In this document: in pieces, positions 24,875-31,186 of the stretch
Layout of the letters: each line of letters begins with the position of its first letter
Numbering within the stretch: the first letter of the stretch is position 1
Made by a program: the position numbers and the translations under genes
NCBI GenBank assembly: GCA_944332675.1
Contig: CALVKJ010000008.1
Location: 1-32,851 of the forward strand
DNA from: an uncultured Bacilli bacterium
Lineage (GTDB): Bacteria; Bacillota_I; Bacilli_A; RF39; UBA660
Direction: 5' to 3'
Length of the DNA stretch: 32,851 nt
Notes under the pieces: generated by a model
What the model saw: only the letters and a program-made list of their open reading frames with translations
The model's database searches: none
Told to the model about the DNA's origin: nothing

Positions 24875-24898
24875 AAACCACTTTAATGTGGTTTTTTT
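24873..24898 (+). terminator. Intrinsic terminator between rpmH and rnpA
   Basis: AAAAACCAC (24873-24881) pairs with GTGGTTTTT (24888-24896), loop TTTAAT, with a T-run as the 3' arm. It overlaps the rpmH stop codon. rnpA follows 18 nt later with no visible promoter, so partial read-through is likely. Confidence 0.85.
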
Positions 24899-24915
24899 CC
24901 TAAGGAGAAAATTTT

Positions 24916-25254
24916 ATGAAACGCTATGAAATGGTTAAAAAACACGAAGATTTCAATAAAATAATTAATACCAGAAAAAAAGTTTCAAATAAATACATGA
25001 TTATTTTTTCTTTAGAAAAAAGTTTTCCAAAACCTAACTTTGGTATTGCTGTTGGCAAAAAGTTAGGCAACGCTGTAGAACGTAATAAAATGAAAAGAAT
25101 ATTTAGAAATCTCATTGATAATAACCGTTTACTATTTAAAAATTATCATAATTATATTATAATGATTAAGAAGGAAGCAAAAAATACTTCCTATCAAACA
25201 CTAGATGAAGAGATGAAAAAAATTCTTAAGAAAGAGGAAAAATATGAAAAATAA
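24916..25254 (+). CDS. rnpA: Ribonuclease P protein component
   Basis: 112 aa, assisting the RNase P RNA in tRNA 5' processing. The RNR signature is clear (GNAVERNKMKRIFRN), after an AVGKK strand. AAGGAG precedes the ATG. Its 3' end overlaps yidC by 11 nt, the usual rnpA-yidC coupling. Confidence 0.96.
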   Translation: MKRYEMVKKHEDFNKIINTRKKVSNKYMIIFSLEKSFPKPNFGIAVGKKLGNAVERNKMKRIFRNLIDNNRLLFKNYHNYIIMIKKEAKNTSYQTLDEEMKKILKKEEKYEK

Positions 25255-26299
25255 ATTCAAGGTATTTGCCTTAGTATGTATACTTTTACTTACTAGTGGT
25301 TGTGGTACCTCAAATTACATTCAAGATGAAGATGGTAATATAATTACCTACGAAGAAACTGGTCAAATGCTTCAAAAAGATATCTTATGTTTGCCAGAAA
25401 ATGATGGTGAACTATATAAGTTATATGAAGAAAATAAAGATCAATTAAAATATGATTTTGAAGAACTTCCAAGTTGTGAAGATTATAATCTATCATCAAC
25501 AGAAAGTTCAGGATTATGGGAATTTCTATTTGTTAAACCATTAGCATTCTTAATATTAAAGTTAGGAAATCTAATTGGTAACTTAGGTGTATCCTTAATA
25601 TTAATAGGTTTAGCAATTAGACTTATATTATTACCATTTACAATTAAAAGTTCTAAACAAACAATTAACATGCGTAAGGCTCAGCCAGAAATAGAAAAGA
25701 TTGAACGAAAATATCGTAATCGCACAGATAATGAATCTTTGATGGCTAAAAGTCAAGAAACAATGCTTATTTATAAAAAGTATAAAGTAAATCCGATGGT
25801 AGGTTGCTTGATGGCTTTAATACAAATTCCATTGTTCTTTGCCTTCTTACAAGCAATATATCGTACACCTGCAATTTATGAAGAAACATTATTTGGTTTT
25901 GATTTAGGTATGACACCAACTGTTGGACTATCTCAAGGTAATTACTTATATATACTATTATTAATATTAATCGCAGTATCAACATATTTTTCATTCCGCC
26001 AAACAATGACTCAAACACCGCAACAAACACCTGAAGCGGCTAAACAAATGAAAATAATGCTTTATGTGATGTTGGTAATTGTTGTATATGCATCTCTTAC
26101 TCTTCCAACTGCCTTAGCATTCTACTGGATTGTAACATATGCATTCATTGCAATTCAAAATATTATTATCAATATGGTTAATAATAGATCCTTAACTAAT
26201 AAACCTCGTAAGAAAAAAGATGAAAAGGGGAATAAAAAGGAAAAAATAAAGGATAAATTAGTTAAGAAAGAAGGTATGAAGTATGGAAAAAATAATTAA
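25244..26299 (+). CDS. yidC: Membrane protein insertase YidC/OxaA (lipoprotein form)
   Basis: 351 aa. A signal peptide with lipobox LTSGC (around residues 16-20) marks it as a lipoprotein insertase like SpoIIIJ/YqjG. Hydrophobic segments lie near residues 89-125, 181-205, 230-252 and 266-310. The conserved positively charged Arg of the insertase groove is in LAIRLILLPF. It inserts membrane proteins with or after SecYEG. The tail is highly basic (PRKKKDEKGNKKEK), fitting ribosome contact. It overlaps rnpA by 11 nt and jag by 17 nt. Confidence 0.95.
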   Translation: MKNKFKVFALVCILLLTSGCGTSNYIQDEDGNIITYEETGQMLQKDILCLPENDGELYKLYEENKDQLKYDFEELPSCEDYNLSSTESSGLWEFLFVKPLAFLILKLGNLIGNLGVSLILIGLAIRLILLPFTIKSSKQTINMRKAQPEIEKIERKYRNRTDNESLMAKSQETMLIYKKYKVNPMVGCLMALIQIPLFFAFLQAIYRTPAIYEETLFGFDLGMTPTVGLSQGNYLYILLLILIAVSTYFSFRQTMTQTPQQTPEAAKQMKIMLYVMLVIVVYASLTLPTALAFYWIVTYAFIAIQNIIINMVNNRSLTNKPRKKKDEKGNKKEKIKDKLVKKEGMKYGKNN

Positions 26300-26888
26300 G
26301 AATGGAAAAGTTACTGAAGAAATATTAGATGAAATTCTAAGTGAAAATGACTTAACTAAAGATGAAATAGTTTATACATCTCATGATAAAAAAGGTAAAT
26401 TATTTCAAGGAACTTTAAAAGAAGTAACAGTTTATAAAAAGACTGATATTAATGATGCTATAAAAGAATTTTTAAAAGAAATAATTGAAAATATGGGGCT
26501 TGAAGTATCTTTTGAAGTAGTTACAAAAGATGAAAGAACTACCATAAAGATGTATTCTAATAATAATCCAATAATCATTGGTAAAAATGGCCATACGTTA
26601 AAAGCATTAGAGAATCTTGCCAAACAAAAGATTCAAAATGACACAGGTATATTTTATAAAATTAATTTAGATGTCTCAAATTATAAAGAAAAAATCCAAA
26701 AGAGCATTGAAAGACTGGCTAAAAATACAGCAAGAGAAGTTGCTAAAACAAAAATACCTGTAGCTCTTGATAATATGACTTCATATGAAAGAAGATTGGT
26801 TCACAACATTCTTACTGATTTTAAAGGTGTTAAAACAGAAAGTGAAGGGGAAGAACCAAACAGACACGTAGTAATTAAACCAGAATAG
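26283..26888 (+). CDS. jag: RNA-binding protein Jag/KhpB
   Basis: 201 aa with the three Jag parts: an N-terminal Jag_N domain (about 1-50), a KH domain with the GxxG loop as IIGKNGHTLKAL, and an R3H domain ending the protein (MTSYERRLVHNIL...GEEPNRHVVIKP). KhpB partners KhpA as an RNA chaperone and affects cell division and elongation in Firmicutes. Linked to yidC as in most Bacilli. It ends at a terminator; the conserved order is broken here by the accessory island. Confidence 0.95.
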   Translation: MEKIIKNGKVTEEILDEILSENDLTKDEIVYTSHDKKGKLFQGTLKEVTVYKKTDINDAIKEFLKEIIENMGLEVSFEVVTKDERTTIKMYSNNNPIIIGKNGHTLKALENLAKQKIQNDTGIFYKINLDVSNYKEKIQKSIERLAKNTAREVAKTKIPVALDNMTSYERRLVHNILTDFKGVKTESEGEEPNRHVVIKPE

Positions 26889-26910
26889 GGAGCAATAGCT
26901 TCTTTTTTTT
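26889..26910 (+). terminator. Terminator after jag
   Basis: GGAGC (26889-26893) pairs with GCTTC (26898-26902), one G-U pair, loop AATA, followed by eight T residues. Confidence 0.8.
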
Positions 26911-26920
26911 GAATTACATC

Positions 26921-26966
26921 TTGACAAATACACCGTATTTTTGTATAATTACGGTGTATTTGTCAA
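26921..26966 (+). promoter_or_regulatory. AbiE operon promoter embedded in a 17-bp perfect inverted repeat
   Basis: TTGACAAATACACCGTA (26921-26937) and TACGGTGTATTTGTCAA (26950-26966) are exact reverse complements separated by 12 bp. The left arm contains the -35 (TTGACA, 26921-26926) and the spacer ends with the -10 (TATAAT, 26944-26949), 17 bp apart. AbiEi antitoxins are known to repress their own promoter by binding inverted repeats, so this is the likely operator. Confidence 0.9.
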
Positions 26967-26980
26967 AGAAGGGGTTATTT

Positions 26981-27607
26981 ATGGACTTAAAAAAAATTAA
27001 CAAATTTCAAACCGAAAATAATATAGAAATAATTGAAAATCTTATTAAAATAAATGGTGGATACATAACTTCTAAAATCTTGACTGATTTGGGAATTCAT
27101 AGAATGTATTTAAAAATAATGCTAGATAAACACATGATAGAGAAAGTTAATAGGGGAATTTATATTTCTAAGGAAACAATTGAAGATTCTTTTTTTACAT
27201 TTCAATTAAGATATCCTAAAGTAATTTTTTCTAGATTTACTGCTTTATATTTTTATGGATTAACTGAAATAATTCCATATAATTTTGATTTAACAATGGA
27301 TAATAATTATCATGTAGATAAAATAAATAAAAATCATAATATAATTAGATGTAAAAAGGAATTTCTAAATTTAGGTTTAACTGAAGTAAAAACACCATAT
27401 GGCCATAAAGTTAAAACTTATGATCGGGAAAGATGTATATGTGACATTATAAAATATAAAAATAAATTAGACTTAGAACAAGTAAAAAAATCAGTAAAAA
27501 TGTATCTAAAAGATAAAAATAAAGATTTAATAAAACTATCTGAATATTCTAACATTATGGGAATAAACAAAGAAGTAATGGAATTTGTGGGGATGTACAA
27601 TGAATAG
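26981..27607 (+). CDS. abiEi: AbiEi-family antitoxin (type IV toxin-antitoxin)
   Basis: 208 aa. An N-terminal winged helix (ENLIKINGGYITSKIL... MLDKHMIEKVNRGIYI) is followed by the AbiEi core with FSRFTALYFYGLTEIIP and the KTYDRERCICDII segment, as in AbiEi_4-type antitoxins. Members repress the operon and neutralise the AbiEii nucleotidyltransferase without binding it. The ATG at 26981 follows AAGGGG by 6 nt; an upstream in-frame start at 26909 would precede the promoter. Its stop overlaps the abiEii start by 8 nt. It is first in an island that splits jag from mnmE. Confidence 0.88.
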   Translation: MDLKKINKFQTENNIEIIENLIKINGGYITSKILTDLGIHRMYLKIMLDKHMIEKVNRGIYISKETIEDSFFTFQLRYPKVIFSRFTALYFYGLTEIIPYNFDLTMDNNYHVDKINKNHNIIRCKKEFLNLGLTEVKTPYGHKVKTYDRERCICDIIKYKNKLDLEQVKKSVKMYLKDKNKDLIKLSEYSNIMGINKEVMEFVGMYNE

Positions 27608-28427
27608 TATGCAAATAAAAAATAAATTGAAAAATATCGCTAAAGAAAAAAATATTGAATTTAACATTCTATTAAAATTTTATGCTTTTGATAGATTTAT
27701 TTTAAGACTTTCAAAAAGTAAGTATGCAGATAATTTTATAATTAAGGGCGGATTCTTATTAAGTAAATTTTTTGGCTTAGAAAATAGAAGTACAATGGAT
27801 ATTGATTCTGCACTAAATAATTTTGATTTAACAAAAGAAAATACTATAAAAATAATTACTGAAATTATAAATATTGATTTAAATGATAATGTAATATTTG
27901 AATTTAATGATATTACTAATATAAGAGAAGAAGATGAATATGGTGGCTTTAGAGTTCATTTAACATTTAAACTTGATAATATAAAAGAGTTACTAAAATT
28001 TGATATAGCTACTGGTGATCCGATTACTCCTAGTGCAGTAACAGTTAATTATAATTCATTATTAGATGAGGAAAAAATTAAAATTTGGGCTTATAATATT
28101 GAAACAATTATATCGGAAAAATTAGAATCAATATTTAGTAAATTAGAAACTAGTAGCAGAATGAAAGATTATTATGACCTATATTTAATTTATACATTAT
28201 ATTGGAATAAAATAAATAAAAACAATTTACTAAATGCTATTAAAAATACTTTTAATTATCGTAATTTTAATATAGATTTTGTAAAAGGATTAGCAGTAAT
28301 TAAAAATAGTTTAATTTTAAAAACAAGATGGAAGTCGTACTCTAGAAAGCATAATTATGCTAAAGATATTACTTTTGAAGACACTACAAAATCCATTAAT
28401 GATATTATAAATGACTTGTTACTATAG
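27600..28427 (+). CDS. abiEii: AbiEii-family nucleotidyltransferase toxin
   Basis: 275 aa with all four motifs of the family: KGG (49-51) with DID (67-69), D135-IATGD, EKLES (173-177) and SRMKDYYDLY (186-195). The fold is a DNA-polymerase-beta-like nucleotidyltransferase; characterised relatives bind GTP or modify tRNA, halting growth during phage infection. The ATG at 27600 sits in ATGA-type overlap with abiEi and follows GGGG; the TTG at 27585 is less likely. Nothing appears disrupted, so the module should be functional. Confidence 0.9.
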   Translation: MNSMQIKNKLKNIAKEKNIEFNILLKFYAFDRFILRLSKSKYADNFIIKGGFLLSKFFGLENRSTMDIDSALNNFDLTKENTIKIITEIINIDLNDNVIFEFNDITNIREEDEYGGFRVHLTFKLDNIKELLKFDIATGDPITPSAVTVNYNSLLDEEKIKIWAYNIETIISEKLESIFSKLETSSRMKDYYDLYLIYTLYWNKINKNNLLNAIKNTFNYRNFNIDFVKGLAVIKNSLILKTRWKSYSRKHNYAKDITFEDTTKSINDIINDLLL

Positions 28428-28437
28428 GCTAATTTAT

Positions 28438-28488
28438 TTTCAAAGTGCAAAGTGCAAATTTCAAAGTGCAATTTTTGCACTTTGAAAT
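28438..28488. repeat. Direct and inverted copies of TTTCAAAGTGCA
   Basis: Perfect TTTCAAAGTGCA at 28438-28449 and 28459-28470, a partial AAGTGCA at 28450-28456, and the reverse complement TGCACTTTGAAA at 28476-28487. The last two copies form a 13-bp stem with a 5-nt loop (28458-28488). No T-run follows, so an operator for the next small gene, or a processed 3' hairpin of abiEii, is more likely than an intrinsic terminator. Confidence 0.8.
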
Positions 28489-28512
28489 ATACACGAAATG
28501 GAGGGAATACTT

Positions 28513-28746
28513 ATGAATAACAAATATATATTTGAAACTGATGATTTAAATGAAATGAATTTAGTAGTAAATAAATATAAATTACTAAGTGCTTTAGAAG
28601 AACTAAAATCTTTGAGAAGAGATTTATATAAAGGATATGATAATGATATCAAATATTTAGCTAATGGTAATTTATATAGTCACCAAGAATTATTAGAAGA
28701 TAAAAATATTCCTAGAAATGAACAATGGTATAATAAAAGATTGTAA
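28513..28746 (+). CDS. Small protein of unknown function
   Basis: 77 aa, preceded by GGAGGG 7 nt from the ATG, which supports translation. It is acidic at the N-terminus (IFETDDLNEM), then has an amphipathic helix with ALEELKSLRRDLYKGYDN and a polar tail ending QWYNKRL. I do not recognise a family with confidence; the layout loosely resembles small phage-type proteins. It sits directly after the AbiE pair and its repeat cluster. Confidence 0.6.
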   Translation: MNNKYIFETDDLNEMNLVVNKYKLLSALEELKSLRRDLYKGYDNDIKYLANGNLYSHQELLEDKNIPRNEQWYNKRL

Positions 28747-29086
28747 AGATATATATTTCGTAGATAATATTATAGATTGCATAGATGAAATATTATATAA
28801 TGTTAATAATTTTTTAGATTGATAAACTCAAATAAAAAAGTTCTGTTCCAGTGTCTAATACAAAATTCCTAGACTAACGCCCTAAGCGAACTGGAGTACG
28901 AACTTTATATAAAAATACCATAACTCATATAAATTATCAATATCAAATTGACAAATCTAATGAAAAAAAATAAATATCATTAGTTTTGTCAATCATACTG
29001 AATAGTATTGAATTTTCAGTATAGTTGTCAAGAAAAATTTTTAATCAACTTACCAAAAGTGTGTGAACACACAATTTTAGTAAATG
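28747..29086. other. Non-coding spacer of the accessory island
   Basis: 340 bp without a credible gene. It holds a candidate minus-strand small RNA (28831-28906) and three inverted repeats: a 16-bp one with one mismatch (28948-28963 with 28977-28992), ATACTGAA/TTCAGTAT (28995-29002 with 29015-29022), and GTGTG/CACAC (29060-29072 region). A minus-strand promoter-like pair, TTGACA (29031-29026) and TACTAT (29007-29002) with an 18-bp spacer, overlaps the second inverted repeat. Confidence 0.6.
28831..28906 (-). ncRNA. Candidate structured small RNA
   Basis: On the minus strand AAAGTTC (28906-28900) pairs with GAACTTT (28843-28837). Inside, ACTCCAGT-type sequence (28896-28890) pairs with ACTGGAA (28852-28846), enclosing two hairpins: CGC-TTAGG-GCG (28888-28878) and GTCTA/TAGAC (28874-28870 with 28857-28853). 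The 3' end runs into six T residues, like a terminator. A promoter-like TTGATA (28940-28935), 17-nt spacer and TATTTT (28917-28912) would start transcription at the closing stem. No known RNA family is recognised. Confidence 0.4.
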
Positions 29087-29120
29087 AAAAAGGTAGATGA
29101 TTGTGAGTTATCTACCTTTT
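29087..29120 (-). terminator. Terminator overlapping the end of the cysteine-cluster gene
   Basis: AAAAGGTAGAT (29088-29098) and ATCTACCTTTT (29110-29120) form a perfect 11-bp stem that includes the stop codon of the leftward gene; T-rich tails occur on both strands, so it may work in both directions. Confidence 0.8.
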
Positions 29121-29612
29121 AAAGTGATAAATTTTCTTTAATTCCTCTAGTATTTCATATACAACAGGGCAAATACTAGCATTACCAATAATGCCATATA
29201 AACTAAATAATCTCTCACTTTTATTTGTATAAGGATAATCCCTACAAGATTCTGGCAAGCAACTATCTACTAAACAATTATTATCATCATCTAAAAACTT
29301 ACATCTATTACATTTAAATGAGTACTTACCACTAGTATTTATTTCTAATTCATTACTTATCAATTCTTCTTTATCTAAATTCAATTTATTACATATAGTA
29401 TCTAATTCTTCCTCAGTCATAGATGTATTTAATTTCTTACAACAATTCCTACAATCTTTACAGTTATATATCTTAAAATATTTTTCATGTAGTTCTCTAA
29501 ATTGTTTATCTAATTCTTTATCATCAGCATGCATCTTTAAATAACTTCTAAATCTAAGATTTTCTTCTTCTTTTCTATTAGCTATAACAGCAAGTTCATC
29601 AATATTTATCAT
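29112..29612 (-). CDS. YkgJ-type cysteine-cluster protein
   Basis: 166 aa. The N-terminal C-x2-C-x2-CC cluster (Cys51, 54, 57, 58) is followed by Cys101, Cys104, Cys113, Cys118, Cys123 and Cys148, the pattern of the YkgJ/UPF0153 family, thought to bind zinc or iron. The biochemical role is unknown. GGAGG lies 4 nt before the ATG. Transcribed leftward, against the replication-aligned direction of this arm, probably together with the small gene at 29661-29855, 48 nt upstream. Confidence 0.85.
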   Translation of the reverse strand: MINIDELAVIANRKEEENLRFRSYLKMHADDKELDKQFRELHEKYFKIYNCKDCRNCCKKLNTSMTEEELDTICNKLNLDKEELISNELEINTSGKYSFKCNRCKFLDDDNNCLVDSCLPESCRDYPYTNKSERLFSLYGIIGNASICPVVYEILEELKKIYHFKR

Positions 29613-29660
29613 AAAGCCTCCGATTGATTAATCATATAATAATACTATTTATGTATTTAA

Positions 29661-29855
29661 TCAATTATTTTTTTCTTTATCTTCTTCTTTTTCCTCAGCA
29701 TTATCTAATGCATATCTACATGCTTGTAATACAAATCCTGAAAAAGTTACATCTTTCTTTTCAATAAATTTTTCTATTTCTTCAATTAATGGAATAAGGA
29801 ATCTAATACTTTTATTTTCTGTTTCTTGTCTATCTTCTCTTAAAATAAATGCCAT
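29661..29855 (-). CDS. Small ribbon-helix-helix-like protein
   Basis: 64 aa. The core KSIRFLIPLIEEIEKFIEKK followed by TFSGFVLQACRYALDNA has the strand-helix-helix spacing of MetJ/Arc-type DNA-binding proteins, often antitoxins or mobile-element regulators. The tail is highly charged (EEKEEDKEKNN). GGAGG lies 9 nt before the ATG. The tandem 11-bp repeat in the upstream divergent promoter region (29912-29933) is a plausible operator. No toxin partner is obvious; the cysteine-cluster gene follows. Confidence 0.65.
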   Translation of the reverse strand: MAFILREDRQETENKSIRFLIPLIEEIEKFIEKKDVTFSGFVLQACRYALDNAEEKEEDKEKNN

Positions 29856-29911
29856 AATCTAATGCCTCCATTAATATGATAATATAAGTTGTATGCAAAA
29901 TATGTAATTCA

Positions 29912-29933
29912 AATGTAGCACAAATGTTGCACA
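29912..29933. promoter_or_regulatory. Tandem 11-bp repeat in the divergent promoter region
   Basis: AATGTAGCACA (29912-29922) and AATGTTGCACA (29923-29933) are adjacent copies with one difference, in the spacer between the small RHH-like gene (left) and the surface-protein gene (right). The second copy covers the -35 (TTGCAC, 29927-29932) of a promoter with TATCTT (29950-29955, 17-bp spacer) facing right. Confidence 0.6.
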
Positions 29934-29972
29934 AAACATAAAAATATGTTATCTTAATAATGGTGATAATAA

Positions 29973-31145
29973 ATGAGTGTAATTAAATCATTAAAAAAAT
30001 CTAATGTTATTTTAATAGCAATAATATTAATTTTATTAGTAATTATAGCAATGTTACTTATAAATAATAATATTGATAATGTAGTTAAAAGTAATGAGAG
30101 TAATTTTAAAGAGAATATTGTTAATTCTAATGCATTAACCATGATGTATGAAACAGAAGCGGGGAGTGGAGAATATCAAGTATCAAGTGATACAACCTGG
30201 CCACAGGAAGGATATATATTTAATGAAATATTGTCTAGTTGTGAAAATGGCAGTACTTTAGTTTGGGATGATGAAAATAAAAAAGTAGTGATGCAAGCTA
30301 ATACTAGTGATAAATGTTATGTTTATTTTGATAAGGAACCTGATGTTGTTTATTTAGCAGACTATGTAATCAGTCAATATACAAACGATGGCGATAATGG
30401 GCTTTATTATCATGATGGAATGGGAAGTTATACAAATGCAGATCAAGAAGCGGGAGATAATTCATATAGATATGCAGGAGCTAATCCAAATAATTATGTC
30501 TGTTTTGGGTCAGATGAAGAAAGTTGCCCAGCAGATAACCTATATAGAATTATAGGGTTATTTAATTATTCTAGAGAATATCGAGTAAAATTGATAAAAG
30601 CCACAATTTACGGAAGTTATTTATGGGATGACAATGCAAAAACATGGAATGAAACAACAAAACCGAATATATATACAACATTAAACGAAACATATTATAA
30701 TACATTAGAAAATGAATGGCAAAATCTAATAGCAGAAACAACATGGCAAGTTGGAGGAATGGATCGAAATGATTCCTACACAGCAAAACAATATTATAAT
30801 GTAGAAGTGGGGAGTGGCCAAACAGGGTATGAAGAAACAATGAAAATAGGATTAATGTACGTAAGTGATTATGGTTACGCAGCAGCGCCGAGTAATTGGA
30901 CAACGGAGTTATATAATTATTCAGCAACAAATGCAAATTGGGCATATTTGGGCGCTACTGAATGGTCTATTTCCCGCTGTTGGCAGAATGACTATGGTGT
31001 GTTCCTTGTGGGTAGCAATGTAAGCTCTAGCATAGACATCAACATGGGACGTAGTCGTAACACTCGTCCAACATTCTACCTAAATTCAGATGTTCAATAC
31101 ATCTCCGGCACAGGAACCCAATCTGACCCTTTTAGAATTGCCTAA
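29973..31145 (+). CDS. Membrane-anchored surface protein of a gut-Bacilli type, mosaic 3' end
   Basis: 390 aa. A basic N-terminus and one hydrophobic segment (residues 12-30) suggest an uncleaved anchor, with the rest outside the cell. Residues 58-122 form a small domain with Cys90 and Cys115; residues 165-390 form a larger domain starting YRYAGANPNNYVCFGS, with Cys177/Cys185, several Trp and Gly, and ending TRPTFYLNSDV and GTQSDPFRIA. The C-terminal pattern (W-S-x-SR...RP-x-FYLNS) recalls C-type-lectin-like or sulfatase-modifying folds used as variable ligand-binding domains. The last 60 codons are far GC-richer than the rest. Ligand unknown. A GGTGAT lies upstream of the ATG. Confidence 0.75.
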   Translation: MSVIKSLKKSNVILIAIILILLVIIAMLLINNNIDNVVKSNESNFKENIVNSNALTMMYETEAGSGEYQVSSDTTWPQEGYIFNEILSSCENGSTLVWDDENKKVVMQANTSDKCYVYFDKEPDVVYLADYVISQYTNDGDNGLYYHDGMGSYTNADQEAGDNSYRYAGANPNNYVCFGSDEESCPADNLYRIIGLFNYSREYRVKLIKATIYGSYLWDDNAKTWNETTKPNIYTTLNETYYNTLENEWQNLIAETTWQVGGMDRNDSYTAKQYYNVEVGSGQTGYEETMKIGLMYVSDYGYAAAPSNWTTELYNYSATNANWAYLGATEWSISRCWQNDYGVFLVGSNVSSSIDINMGRSRNTRPTFYLNSDVQYISGTGTQSDPFRIA

Positions 31146-31152
31146 TTTATGC

Positions 31153-31158
31153 TATAAT
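31153..31158 (+). promoter_or_regulatory. Extended -10 promoter of mnmE
   Basis: TGC-TATAAT (31150-31158) with a weak TTTAGA (31131-31136) 16 bp upstream, inside the end of the surface-protein gene. Transcription would begin near 31165. Confidence 0.55.
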
Positions 31159-31186
31159 ACTTCCGTTGAAAGGAAGTATTTTTATT
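31156..31186 (+). terminator. Hairpin between the surface-protein gene and mnmE
   Basis: AATACTTCC (31156-31164) and GGAAGTATT (31172-31180) form a perfect 9-bp stem, loop GTTGAAA, followed by TTTATT. It can terminate the upstream transcript. The 3' arm also contains the mnmE ribosome-binding site. Confidence 0.65.

Noticed and set aside
28870-28890. Pistol ribozyme, because of GCCCTAAGCG
   Set aside because: That string occurs in pistol ribozymes, but the pairing loop TTAGGGC and the cleavage-site context are missing on the plus strand.
28837-28906. Integron attC site or tRNA-like gene
   Set aside because: No attC core sites (RYYYAAC/GTTRRRY) at the ends, no integrase, and no T-loop or anticodon arm; only the folded shape is similar.
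26907-29914. Possible island boundary repeats (TTTGAATTACAT at 26907-26918 and inverted at 29903-29914)
   Set aside because: Only 12 bp, AT-rich, in inverted orientation and not at both island edges; no integrase or transposase is present.
30571-30945. 124-codon minus-strand frame inside the surface-protein gene
   Set aside because: Composition is typical of an antisense shadow and it has no ribosome-binding site; the plus-strand gene has domain structure.
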